DNA of 57,771 nucleotides from Symbiodinium natans (GCA_905221605.1 CAJNDS010002338.1:126001-183771); one strand, 5' to 3'. Counted from the first letter of the stretch, positions 47,701-54,819 are shown. The notes: generated by a model from the letters alone, not told the origin. Made by a program: numbers and translations.

Positions 47701-50700
47701 TAAGGACCGCAACCAAGATGTTCTTGAAGTTGCCACTCGTCTCGGACTCAATGTGCTCTATCAAGTCTCGATTGAACCTGGAAAAGACATGAAGATACAT
47801 GAACCATTATCAATAGCGACGAATACATGTGCAAACCCAAGGCGCGCGGGTTTGGTAGGGATTGAAACTTGGCACGTGCTGTCGAAGAAAGCTTGCGCGG
47901 CTTCAAACACCGGGGGGCTAGGGGGGGCGCAGCCCCCCAATGGGCAAACACAATGCTCACATGATGGATTTATATGGTGTTGGAAGCAAGCTTGAACGGC
48001 TTAAGAAAGCCGGTTGGGGGTTGCCCCTCCCCCGTTTATAACCATTACCCACCAATACCTACCATTCCCTACGCTTACCCGCCATTACACATTATCCCCC
48101 ATGAGTTGTGGTCGGGTATGAGGCTTCCGATCTTCTTAAAACCCTCAATCTCATGAAGGCCTGCAAGGAACCCTGGACAGAAGAACCCCATTCCACGTAG
48201 TCCTGAACGTCATCCAGCATTACCCCCCACCCCCCCCATTTGCAAGCACAATGCTCGCATCATGCCTGTGCAGGGGGCTGCGGGGGTCGCAGCCGCAAGC
48301 ACAATGTTGCACGGTTAAGAAAAGCACGGGGTTGGGAGGCGGACCCCCCCTACTTTGCAAAAAGAATGCTCACATGATGGCTTTCAAAAGGATTCATAAG
48401 CTTTTCGAAACAAATTTGCGCGGCTTAAAACAGCGGGGGGGGGGGGGTTCGGGGGGGCACATCGCAATCACAATGCTCGCCTGCTGGGTTTGGAAAAGAC
48501 TCATATGCTTTGAAGCAAGCTTGCACGGCTTTAAAAACAAGGGGTTGGGTGCGGGTTGCATCCTGGAATACGAGCTTCGCCTCGCAGAAATGATGGTATT
48601 CCACGGGTGGGATACGAGCTTCTCGCACACTTGGTAAAGAAGCCCAAACGTATAGGCTACTCGTAGCCCTAGCTGTAGGGCCTACGGCTGGCTACGCGTA
48701 GGCCTGTCGGTAGAGTCTGCGGCAGCCTACGCGTAGGCCTATCCGTAGGCCCTCGTGTGGCCTACCCGTAGACGTATCAAAAAGCCCTGGACCGAGCCCC
48801 AGGACTCGAGAAACGACGAAAGCACCCGTCAAACTGCTCCCTAAATTCTCAACCCGAGACATCATGTGCATCCGTAAAGGAAATCACGCACGCATGGACT
48901 CTTAGGCCCTCCTTTTTGTGCCCGAGCCCCAGCCCCGAGATCATCACTACTACTATGCCTCGACTACGTATAAGCCTGCGGGTAGGGCTGCCGGTCGCCT
49001 ACCCGTAGGCCTGCGGGTAGGCCTACCGGTAGCCTACCCGTAGGCCTGCGGGTCGGCCTATAGATAGCCTACTTAGAGGCCTGCGACCAGGCCTACCGGT
49101 AGCATACCTACACGCCTATGGGCAGGCCTACCGGTAGCCTACCCATAGGCCTACGGGTAGGCCTGCCGGTAGCCTACCCGTAGGCCTACGGATAGGCCTA
49201 CCGGCAGCCTACCCGCAGGCCTACGGGTAGGCCTACGTGTAGGCTATCCACAGCCCTACTGGTAGGCCTGTCAATAGGCGACTGGTAGGCCTACAGGGAG
49301 GCCTACCAGTAGCCCACTCGTAGGCCTACGGATAGGCCTATAGGTAGCCTCGCATAGCCTCTACGTAGGCCTGTACATAGGCTACCCGTAGGCCTAGGGT
49401 AGACCTACCCATAGGTCCGACGTAGCCTTAGTTTCGGGCTTCTGTATGGCACACTTATAATTTACTTCGTGTATTCGTTCGTTTACTGACTTCTCTTTAT
49501 ATTATTAAACGCGTGAACACCGTGAACGCACGAAAACCCCAATTAAAATCATGCGTCACGCACTCGTTTCACTCCCTTCCTTATTTTTAATAGGGGTTCT
49601 CGTTTACACGGTTCATCCACAGTCTCATGATAAGGGCTATAGTTCGTGCACTCGTTCTCTCATTTCGTGCACGCATTATAATATGATTCACGCGTTCTCT
49701 GCGTTCACTTGTAATAATATTAATGCGTGAACTTAATGAATGAACGGAGTGAATAAGTGAAGGCAGTAAAAGCCCTAATTTTCTAGTTGAATTTCATGCG
49801 TCATTTTATTCATTATAAATTCAATTGAAAATTGTAAGGTCTTTTCGTATTCTTGTTACGTTCAGTCCTTTTCATATTAAATCGTGCTTCATTCGTTCAT
49901 GTTTTCACTCATTCATTACATTTACTATTAAAATGAGCTCTCTTCCTCGAAGAAATGATGTCCATTTGCAAAACGGCTGCTCGCATGATGCGTTTGGAGT
50001 GGATTCGTGTGCTTTTCGAAACGGCTTGCGCGGCTTAAAAAACGACCGGGGGAGGGGGGGCGCAGCAGCCCCCGCCCATTTGCAAACTCAATGCTCACGT
50101 GATGGGTTTGAGAAAAAATCATATGCTGTGTAGCGAGTTGGCACGATTTAGAATATGCTTTCGGCGGGGCACAACCCCCCCGTGCGCAAACACAATGCTT
50201 GCGTGATAACAAAAGGGCCGAGCCGAGCCCCAAATCGGGTCCCCCTTTTGACCAGACCCCCGAATTCCAAACCATCAGCCCTGACCGGCGAAGCTCTACA
50301 TCTTTACACCCCAAGCCGCCCAAAAGCCTAGCCAAGTGGTTGCCAGGCAGCAGCTTCTGATACGTCGCCTTGATGATTTCCCGCTCCTGTGTTTGGAGGA
50401 GTAGGGTGGGCTGGCGGTGTGAGGTTGAATGGTCAGGATCTTAAGAATCAGGTTGTTTTGACAGTAGCAGCAATAGCAGTGGCAATGCCACTTCTCGTGA
50501 TCAATCACAACAGTGACGATAACGATTCCTGCTGGGTCCAGACCTTCGGGAAGAAATTACTTGGCAGTATGTACTCACGATGGCACTATGGGTGTTGGCC
50601 CGCACCACGAGGAGCGTATATGGCTTTGACCTATGCGAGTGTGAAGGATAGCGTGCGGGGATCGGGTTAGTCCGATAATCACTTGGGGATGTTCTGGTCT

Positions 50701-53700
50701 GTGGTTGGGATGGCAGAGCCTGCTGAACATACCATTGCCCGGAACAATCATTCTCTTCAACTGTCGCTTAAACCACGCAGTTCGCTCGCACTCACCTTTG
50801 GAAGCCAAGCCGTCCTGGTCTGTGTGTCATGGTGGTGGTTGCGGGTCATGGTGGTGTTGTGCGTCATGGTGGTGGTGGTGTGTCGTGGGTCATGGTGATG
50901 GTGGCGTGTGTCATGTTGGTGGTGGGTCATGTGGTGTGGTAAGTCATGTGATGGCAGCAAGAGGTCTCATAGCTCAGTTGGTTCACCTTGCGGCCTTATG
51001 GCCAATAACAGTAAGGTCCGCAGTTCGAGCCCGCGCGGGACCATTTTCCACATTGTGCTGCATGGCCTACAAGTTCTGCAAGATTTTCCATGTGACAGCA
51101 GTTGGTCTCGCAAAAACAATACAAACAACCATTTCTTGCTTCTGGCTTCGTGAGCCAGCAGTGCCACTGGCTGTTTGGTCTTGTGGCATGATTCTCGCTT
51201 CGAGTGCGAGAGGTCCTGGGTTCAATGCCCAGAACAGCCCTTTGGCCGTCCAACCAAACAACTGCTCAGCTAGATGACCCATACTCAACAATACCCCACA
51301 CCTGGCCCACCACATGACCCACCCACCACATGACCCGCCCACCAGATATCACCCACCACATGACGGTAGATGGACGTGTGCCAGCGACTTGGGACTATCG
51401 CCTGACATATGTAATGTCTGGGGAAGACAGCTGGAAGCTTTGGCGGTGTAGTTGAGATGCCTCACGAGCTCCTATGGGTACACTGGTACACCGATACACA
51501 CGCATGCACGCACGCACAGCCTTTCGTTCGAGTACGCGGTCGCTTTCCATACCGATACCATCCATGGTAGAAATGGCTTGGGTTTTTTTCGCGGCACTTC
51601 TCAAACCTGTACTTGCCCAGTACCTGATCTTCGGAACCCCTCAACGTGAGCCAGTAAAAGACCAAGAGGCGATCAAGAAACATTATATAGTCTGATAAAG
51701 AAAATACAAGGAAAGTACCCAGGTGCCACCCCCTCCCTAAGCCACCCAAGCCGCAGAAACCTAGCTCAATGCCCAGGCCTTGAAGGTTGAGCAGATGATG
51801 ATCCGAACCAGCTGGTCTTCTGAAGTGCCCCAGCCAGCCATCGCCTTACGATTCTTAAGTGTTCAGGGATGTTGGTGGTGCAATCATGTGTAAACTCTGG
51901 TATCAGGCGCGGGAAATGCGGGTTTGGGCCTCAGCGTTGCTTCAGGGTACTGTAGTACTAGGAGATACTGTATAGGAGGATCGATGATTGCAAGAACGTC
52001 TCTTCATATGAAGACCATTCCGAGAACACTGGAATTTACACGTGCTTTCGCCTTTGTCCACAACATACTGCACACGGGGTACTCGCACACAGACAGTGAG
52101 AACTTCAGAAATAAGGACCCAATGGGGGCCATGATTTGGCCATTTGCCCAGAAGCACTGTACAACCCGCCCACATCGAGCTCCAGTCCCCAAACCTCCAA
52201 GACGCACCCCTAAGCCTGCAAATGTTCTGCAAACCTGCTGAAACTGCCGATCCAGTTGCGCCATGCAAGGCTGTTGCCCGGCTCTCTGCCCAGGGCATGG
52301 CCTTTCAATCAAGCTACTTGAGGCGGGATACTTTCGGATCATTTCCACGACGGCCTAGTCACTAGTCGACGTCTTTTTTAGCAGCTTTGCGTGCAGCTTC
52401 GGGACCTGTGGCTCCGAAAGGACTCTACACTTGCTGTTTTAGGGTTGAGGAAGGCGAAGAAGGGGTACCGGGCTTGGTGTAGGGACTGGTCGTTGCTTGA
52501 AGTCTTTCGTGGAAAAGTCAGGAAAAGTGAGCTGAAAAGACGCCGAGATGATCTACGGATAATGCTTGGGAGTCATTCCTTCTCACTCCAGCTTGGCTCA
52601 ACAATCCGGCCCCGCCGTATCAACTAACGGTACTAAGTGTTTTCTACGTTGCCAGACATAATATGTCAAAATCAAGAGGAGCCCTCAAGAGTTTTGGGGC
52701 TGCCTTGCAAGAAGGAACTCGCTTGATTTGCAGCAGCTGCAGTTCTAAGACTTGGAGGCCGGCTCAGAAGTCTCCTTTCCCGTCAACAGAAATACTCGAC
52801 ACATGAAAAGACTAAAAGACAGCAACAGGATTCGGCCTGGTACTTCAAGACCTTCTTGTAGTTGAAGGAGGTCTCTGACTCGATGTGGTTGACCAGCTTC
52901 CTTCAAGGAGCACAAGGCGAGCAACCCGCAGAGAGCTCAAAGGAACAACGGAAATGCCGGCGGGCCGGATGTCTCACTCACTTCGAAGGTTCGGGGCATG
53001 GGAGGAGCCCTAAAAACCTGCATCTTGTGGCCTTTCGTACGTCTTCTGGTACAGGCCGTGGATCTCGTCGTACATGTTTTCAGGCAGTGTGCACACCTCT
53101 TCGTGGAGCATAATTGGAGGGTTGAAACCCAAGATGGCAACGACATCATGTTCAGGCTGGGAGCTAAGCCGGTCAGAGAATACTCATCAGTGCCCCAGCC
53201 GTGCATGGCGTCCCAAAGACCCTTGACCTGACATGTCGAAAGGCCCACGTTTCAAGCAACAACTGTTCTTGCAAACGGCTTCCTCACGACATGGCAAAAA
53301 CTCAGAGCTCTACGTAAAGCTCCACTGGCATGTGCAGAAGGGCTGTCATCGCATGTTTCCACCAATTGGTGAAAAAGAAGAACGTGCCCTTCTCGCTGCA
53401 TTTCTTCTGCACCTCCAAGCCGCGGCTCAAAGGCGAAACAAAGCGAATCACCCTGTAGTTCTTCCATGGTAACAACTCCGAACCATCCCCTCCCATGTAC
53501 TATAATATAACTATACGGGAGTATGTAATATTAGGAGGTAGGGGGGGTTTAATATTAGGGGAGGGGATTACGAGAATGATCATGTACGAGGGCCCAAAAG
53601 TACAACCGCAGAGACACATAGAGGTACTACGTTTGTACTACAACAAGACGATTTTAGAGAGGGGGCCCAAAACCAAGCGCGCACAACCGCAGACACACAT

Positions 53701-54745
53701 AAAGGTACTTCTGTACTGCAAATGGACGATTTTTAAGCGGATGGGGGGGGAGCCCAATCGCGCGCGCGCGCGCGCGTAGAGGTACTACGTTTGTACTACA
53801 AAAGGAGGACATTAAAGGGGAGGGGGTCCCCCAAAAGTGCGCGCGGGCGTCCGGGGCGCCGGCGGACACTTGGGCGGAGTGACCCAAAATCAAAACCCCC
53901 ACACCGTACGTGACGTGATGAATTAAACAGACACGGTCGGACCCCCCCGTCTCCATCGTTCGTGTTAAGGCAAAAGGCCAAGACAGCCAGAATAAGGCGT
54001 CGAGACATAGTTGAATTCTGCGGCGAACATACATCAGTGTACCTTTCAGGCAAAGCTTCTGGGAGCCTCCTCCTTCAAGGACTTGCCATAAACCTTCTCA
54101 TAGAGCTGCGTATGTCGCTTGATGGCCGTCGCCGGCATCGACACGAGGACCTCCTTCACTGTATCGACCTTGGCCCGCCATATCATGTACTGTGCAGTGA
54201 AGGACTTCCTGTTGGACCCTTTCTTCGGCCCTGTCTGCTCTCTCTCTCGCTCTCTCCTGGTCCTCTGTGTTGAATACAGTATCAATTTGACCCTTTGCCC
54301 AAGTCTTCCGAACTCTGTAGTCCACTTTGCTGTTTTTGGGTCCGCCATACTTGAAACGACACGCAACAACTCGGCCTCGGGCATTGAACAAGGCATCCTT
54401 GCAGCGTTGGGCCCAGTAAACCGGCGCAATGCTAATGGTCTCCTGTCAGTGCACTAGCTGTTACGAACCAATGATCTGCCAACCCCAATTGTGGCCCCTG
54501 AAGCCCGAAATGTGTGCAGCATACGACATCTCCTCACTGTTTCGCCCGGCCAGCATGAGGAGGGTGTTCATGTAGTCGCCCGACGTCTCCATTTCAATCC
54601 AATCTTCCAATAGCTTGCCGTTCTGCATGTAAAAGTGTCTCCGGACCTCCCTCATTTCATCCTTGGCCAGGACCATGAAGTTGATCAGCAGCGAATCTGC
54701 GGTCCCCATGCCCTTCATGGCGCTGGTTAACGACTCCGCCCACAC
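44610..54745 (-). CDS. multi-repeat annexin, 5'-partial, intron-rich (span of the exon set listed separately)
   Basis: Annexins bind acidic phospholipids in a calcium-dependent way through about 70-residue repeats with a GxGT loop and a distal acidic residue. Here the GxGT-type loops in order are GMGTAD, a degenerate one, GWGTD, GWGTSED, a partly resolved repeat, GIGTNE, GWGTDD and GLGTAD. Each is followed by annexin helix patterns such as IIQILAGKTPQQI, YGKSL or HIESETSG. Ordinary annexins have four repeats and annexin A6 has eight; this gene shows seven to eight in the window. The first exon opens at a splice acceptor, so the N-terminus lies beyond the right edge. Introns range from 64 to 2550 nt with GT, GC and GA donors. 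No exon was found for the second half of the GWGTSED repeat, so a damaged stretch or two tandem genes cannot be excluded. Confidence 0.8.
44996..45094 (-). CDS. annexin exon: GLGTAD repeat, first half
   Basis: Exactly 33 codons from GTGGAG|GTCTGG to ACGAG|GTGTGA. It reads WAEAILSSMKGLGTAD and LLINWMCIAKERMNE, strikingly similar to the exon at 54745-54533. In that exon the sequence continues without an intron at this point, so the 285-nt intron that follows here was gained or lost after the repeats duplicated. Confidence 0.85.
45095..46450 (-). other. large GT-AG intron with G-rich tracts
   Basis: This separates two annexin repeats in phase 0. It contains poly-G runs near 45140-45153, 45768-45778 and 46037-46072, and a CCCTAAACC word near 46111. 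Open frames at 45543-46144 on the minus strand do not resemble annexin. Confidence 0.6.
46451..46550 (-). CDS. annexin exon: GWGTDD repeat, second half
   Basis: 100 nt after a 125-nt GT-AG intron. It encodes EIKNGGDIYEAIAGDTSG and DYKQALLALVKPPPK, with the acidic ligand residue and the end of the repeat. The donor is CCAAG|GTTCGG in phase 0. The following intron (45095-46450) is 1356 nt and G-rich. Confidence 0.85.
46676..46807 (-). CDS. annexin exon: GWGTDD repeat, first half
   Basis: 132 nt from CTCCAG|GTCGCC to TACAG|GTTCGG. It reads SPSERLACAVRD, GWGTDDTGLITLLVHL and SERQRRDLVEKY, a complete loop and helices A-C of an annexin repeat. Phases at both ends match the neighbouring exons. Confidence 0.85.
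46993..47077 (-). CDS. annexin exon: IETKQGTFIMNLMAG
   Basis: It encodes LRIETKQGTFIMNLMAG, closing the GIGTNE repeat. It ends GCAGG|GTCATT in phase 2, and the next exon gives the missing G. The start is uncertain: candidate acceptors are CTGAG|TATTGG or CACAG|CGATC. The short interval to the previous exon contains an in-frame stop, so an intron must lie there. Confidence 0.6.
47100..47182 (-). CDS. annexin exon: YGEDLYARIDDET
   Basis: It starts after TCGCAG|GTATGG and encodes YGEDLYARIDDET, the expected continuation of the repeat. The 3' boundary is unclear. The frame continues WDWGTSALYSL, which is not annexin-like, and the next annexin exon partly repeats the RI-x-ET motif. The end given is approximate. 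Confidence 0.6.
47337..47407 (-). CDS. annexin exon: AIIQILAGKTPQQI helix pair
   Basis: A 71-nt exon carrying AIIQILAGKTPQQIETLKAK, the most canonical annexin segment in the window. It ends GAGAA|GTGGCT in phase 2. The next exon begins G TAT GGA, restoring the Y-G-x-D-L motif. Confidence 0.85.
47548..47619 (-). CDS. annexin exon: GIGTNEK loop
   Basis: A 24-codon exon (phase 0 to 0) flanked by GC-AG introns of 64 and 140 nt. It reads DNLKKAMDGIGTNEK, joining perfectly to AIIQILAGKTPQQI in the next exon. The boundaries GAGAAG|GCCATG and ATCAG|GCAATC again share AGGC. Confidence 0.85.
47684..47777 (-). CDS. annexin exon: HIESETSG helix
   Basis: It follows a pyrimidine-rich acceptor (CTTTTCCAG|GTTC) and encodes NRDLIEHIESETSGNFKNI and VAVLK, a textbook end of an annexin repeat with the acidic ligand residue. 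The donor CCCAAG|GCTAGG is GC type, and the following exon opens at CGTAAG|GCC, so AAGGC occurs at both intron edges. Confidence 0.8.
47880..48600. repeat. dispersed/tandem repeat: GCACAATGCTC(A/G)CATGATGG family
   Basis: Four diverged copies (about 47890-48010, 48235-48325, 48355-48445 and 48462-48545) share a G-run, CGCAGCCCCCC-type sequence, TTGCAA(A/G)CACAATGCTC(A/G)C and GATGG. Each continues to TTTGAAGCAAGCTTG(C/A)ACGGCTTAAAA. More copies occur at 49963-50210. All lie inside the 2550-nt annexin intron or its edge. Confidence 0.8.
48650..49430. repeat. TAGGCCTACGGGTAGGCCTACCGGTAGCC satellite-like array
   Basis: About 780 bp of imperfect head-to-tail units of roughly 10-30 bp built from TAGGCCTA, CGGGTAGGCC and CCGGTAGCCTACCCG. 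Many units are near-palindromic (GGCC, ACCGGT, TAGGCCTA cores), so the array can form many small hairpins on either strand. No long open frame crosses it. It lies wholly inside the annexin intron. Confidence 0.9.
49440..49950. other. AT-rich intron segment without gene
   Basis: Recurrent words TTCGTG, CGTTCACT, ATTCATT and TGCGTGAA on both strands give a loosely repetitive, AT-rich stretch. No domain-bearing frame, RNA gene or exon was seen. Confidence 0.5.
49955..50210. repeat. further copies of the CACAATGCTC(A/G)CATGATGG family
   Basis: Copies at about 49963-50040, 50085-50150 and 50183-50207 share TTGCAAA(A/C), CAATGCTCACGTGATGGGTTTG and the CGGCTTAAAA tail with the set at 47.9-48.6 kb, separated from it by the TAGGCCTA array. 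The proposed GC donor of the annexin exon lies 120 bp to the right. Confidence 0.75.
50328..50386 (-). CDS. annexin exon: EREIIKATYQKLLPGNHLA
   Basis: A 59-nt exon after acceptor ACACAG|GAGCGG, in phase 0. It ends with a GC donor (GCTAG|GCTTTT) in phase 2; the exon at 47777 begins with the G needed to complete Arg. The join across the 2550-nt intron links the right-hand and left-hand exon sets into one frame. Confidence 0.6.
50579..50635 (-). CDS. annexin exon: ...YTLLVVRANTHSAI
   Basis: It ends at a strong donor GCCATC|GTGAGT in phase 0. Together with the next exon it reads YTLLVVRANTHSAI + EREIIKATYQKL, the regular helix B-C pattern of an annexin repeat. The start is uncertain: acceptor GCATAG|GTCAAAG, or a few bases later. 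The preceding GxGT loop exon was not identified; a short candidate ends at an AAAG|GTGAGT donor near 50787. Confidence 0.5.
50820..50955. repeat. GTCATGGTGGTGG array, left arm of an inverted repeat
   Basis: Degenerate GGGTCATGGTGGTG / GGTGGGTCATGTGGTG units. The 16-mer GGTGGGTCATGTGGTG at 50921-50936 has its exact reverse complement at 51308-51323. The two tRNA-like sequences lie between the arms. Confidence 0.85.
50963..51043 (+). tRNA. degenerate tRNA-Ile(AAU)-like sequence
   Basis: Acceptor GGTCTCA pairs with CGGGACC except at position 7. TAGCTCAGTTGGTT is a normal D-arm start, AGGTC a normal variable loop, and CGCAG-TTCGAGC-CCGCG a T-arm with one mismatch, followed by A73. The anticodon region CCAATAA resembles tRNA-Ile(AAU) but has C at position 33, and the anticodon stem has a mismatch. 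About seven extra bases replace the 3' strand of the D-stem. Total 81 nt. I judge it a decayed tRNA or tRNA-derived element. Confidence 0.5.
51169..51240 (+). tRNA. tRNA with proline-type body and CGA anticodon
   Basis: A complete cloverleaf. The acceptor GGCTGTT/AACAGCC is perfect. The D-arm is TGGTCTTGTGGCATGATT, the anticodon stem CTCGC/GCGAG is perfect with loop TTCGAGT, the variable loop is AGGTC, and the T-arm CTGGG/CCCAG is perfect with loop TTCAATG; the discriminator is C73. The body matches the conserved eukaryotic tRNA-Pro pattern, including G37. The anticodon is CGA (serine codon UCG), one base from CGG (proline). There is no long variable arm, so it is not serine-type. Only TTT follows, a weak RNA polymerase III stop. 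It is either an anticodon-switched tRNA or a structurally intact pseudogene. Confidence 0.8.
51298..51364. repeat. CCACCACATGACCC array, right arm of the inverted repeat
   Basis: Three to four CCCACCACATGACCC units, the reverse complement of the left arm at 50820-50955. CACCACATGACCCACC (51308-51323) is the exact partner of 50921-50936. The arms bracket about 370 bp with the two tRNA-like sequences. Confidence 0.85.
51607..51639 (-). CDS. annexin mini-exon: ...VLGKYR
   Basis: A proposed 33-nt exon between TTGAG|GGGTTCC and AAGTACAG|GTTTGAG. The end KY-AG|GTT copies the intron position in the GWGTDD repeat (EKY-AG|GTTC at 46676), which supports it by paralogy. The phase with the upstream exon does not match simply, so the left boundary is uncertain. 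Confidence 0.4.
51779..51853 (-). CDS. annexin exon: GWGTSED loop
   Basis: It encodes KAMAGWGTSEDQLVRIIIC, a clear annexin loop and following helix. The acceptor is either TTAAG|AATCG or the nine-base-inner CGTAAG|GCGATG; the latter matches the AAG|GC style of neighbouring introns. The donor is TTCAAG|GCCTGG, GC type. Confidence 0.7.
52837..52900 (-). CDS. annexin exon: end of the GWGTD repeat
   Basis: A 64-nt exon after acceptor TGAAG|GAAGCTG (GC-AG intron 52901-53031). It gives KLVNHIESETSFNYKKVLKYQ, the acidic-residue helix of an annexin repeat. The donor is CCAG|GCCGAA, again GC, in phase 0. The next recognised exon is 1 kb away and a short linker exon may be missing. Confidence 0.75.
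53032..53163 (-). CDS. annexin exon: second part of the GWGTD repeat
   Basis: It encodes SQPEHDVVAILGF, then ENMYDEIHGLYQKTYER, the expected annexin helices with Y..Y spacing. It ends at GAAAG|GCCACA, a GC donor, in phase 2. The next exon supplies G to complete Arg, so R is split across the intron. Confidence 0.75.
53184..53227 (-). CDS. annexin exon: GWGTD loop
   Basis: It begins after acceptor GTCAG|GTCAAG (86-nt GT-AG intron, 53228-53313) with VKGLWDAMHGWGTD, an unmistakable annexin type II calcium loop. The continuing annexin sequence is one frame away. A 20-nt GT...AG segment at 53164-53183 containing CTGAC could be a miniature intron; otherwise the gene has a one-base deletion here. 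Confidence 0.75.
53314..53460 (-). CDS. annexin exon: helix E of the divergent repeat with an insertion
   Basis: Exactly 49 codons between acceptor TGGAAG|AACTAC and donor CTTTAC|GTAGAG. The last part, WWKHAMTALLHMPVELY, is the normal end of an annexin repeat. The first 30 residues (RVIRFVSPLSRGLEV and following) are extra compared with a standard repeat. It joins in phase 0 to VKGLWDAMHGWGTD. Confidence 0.7.
53755..53776. repeat. CG dinucleotide run
   Basis: A short (CG)n tract sits in the 606-nt annexin intron, next to a duplicated GAGGTACTACGTTTGTACTACAA motif: about 53621-53644 and 53778-53801, with a diverged third copy near 53702. Confidence 0.7.
54067..54189 (-). CDS. annexin exon: helices C-D of the divergent repeat
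   Basis: A 41-codon exon with TVKEVLVSMPATAIKRH and YEKVYGKSLKEE, matching the annexin pattern of hydrophobic helix, xxQ/AI, Y..YG.SL. It ends at GAGGAG|GCTCCC, a GC donor, in phase 0, which fits the phase-0 start of the next exon. Its start depends on the proposed GA-AG intron. Confidence 0.65.
54257..54442 (-). CDS. annexin exon: linker and start of a divergent repeat
   Basis: It begins after acceptor GACAG|GAGACC. The intron (54443-54532) is of GA-AG type and both edges carry the direct repeat AGGAGA. The translation YWAQRCKDALFNARG resembles the helix preceding an annexin loop but lacks GxGT; a lysine-rich insertion follows (KTWAKGQIDTVFNTEDQ). The frame is open further, but a switch of frame is needed downstream. 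A 67-nt GA-AG intron (54190-54256, GA-rich) would provide it, so the end here is a proposal. Confidence 0.5.
54533..54745 (-). CDS. annexin exon: complete repeat with GMGTAD loop
   Basis: A 71-codon exon from acceptor TCGCAG|GTGTGG to a GA donor, GTGAG|GAGATG. It holds a full annexin repeat: AESLTSAMKGMGTAD, INFMVLAKDEM, then WIEMETSGDYMNTLLMLA. It is the closest relative of the repeat split over 45094-44996 and 44710-44610. The upstream intron contains the satellite that runs to the window edge. Confidence 0.85.
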
Positions 54746-54770
54746 CTGCGATACATGACAGTTTAGTTTG

Positions 54771-54813
54771 TCCGCCGACCCGAGCTTTGAGCGGGGGAGG
54801 CGCTAGTGAAGAC
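54771..54813. repeat. conserved head sequence of the C-rich satellite element, copy 2
   Basis: TCCGCCGACCC-GAGCTTTGAGCGGGGGAGG-CGCTAGTGAAGAC begins 25 bp upstream of an annexin exon's splice acceptor and matches 30720-30763. Downstream the sequence becomes C-rich tandem monomers, as at the first locus. Confidence 0.9.
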
Positions 54814-54819
54814 CCATGT

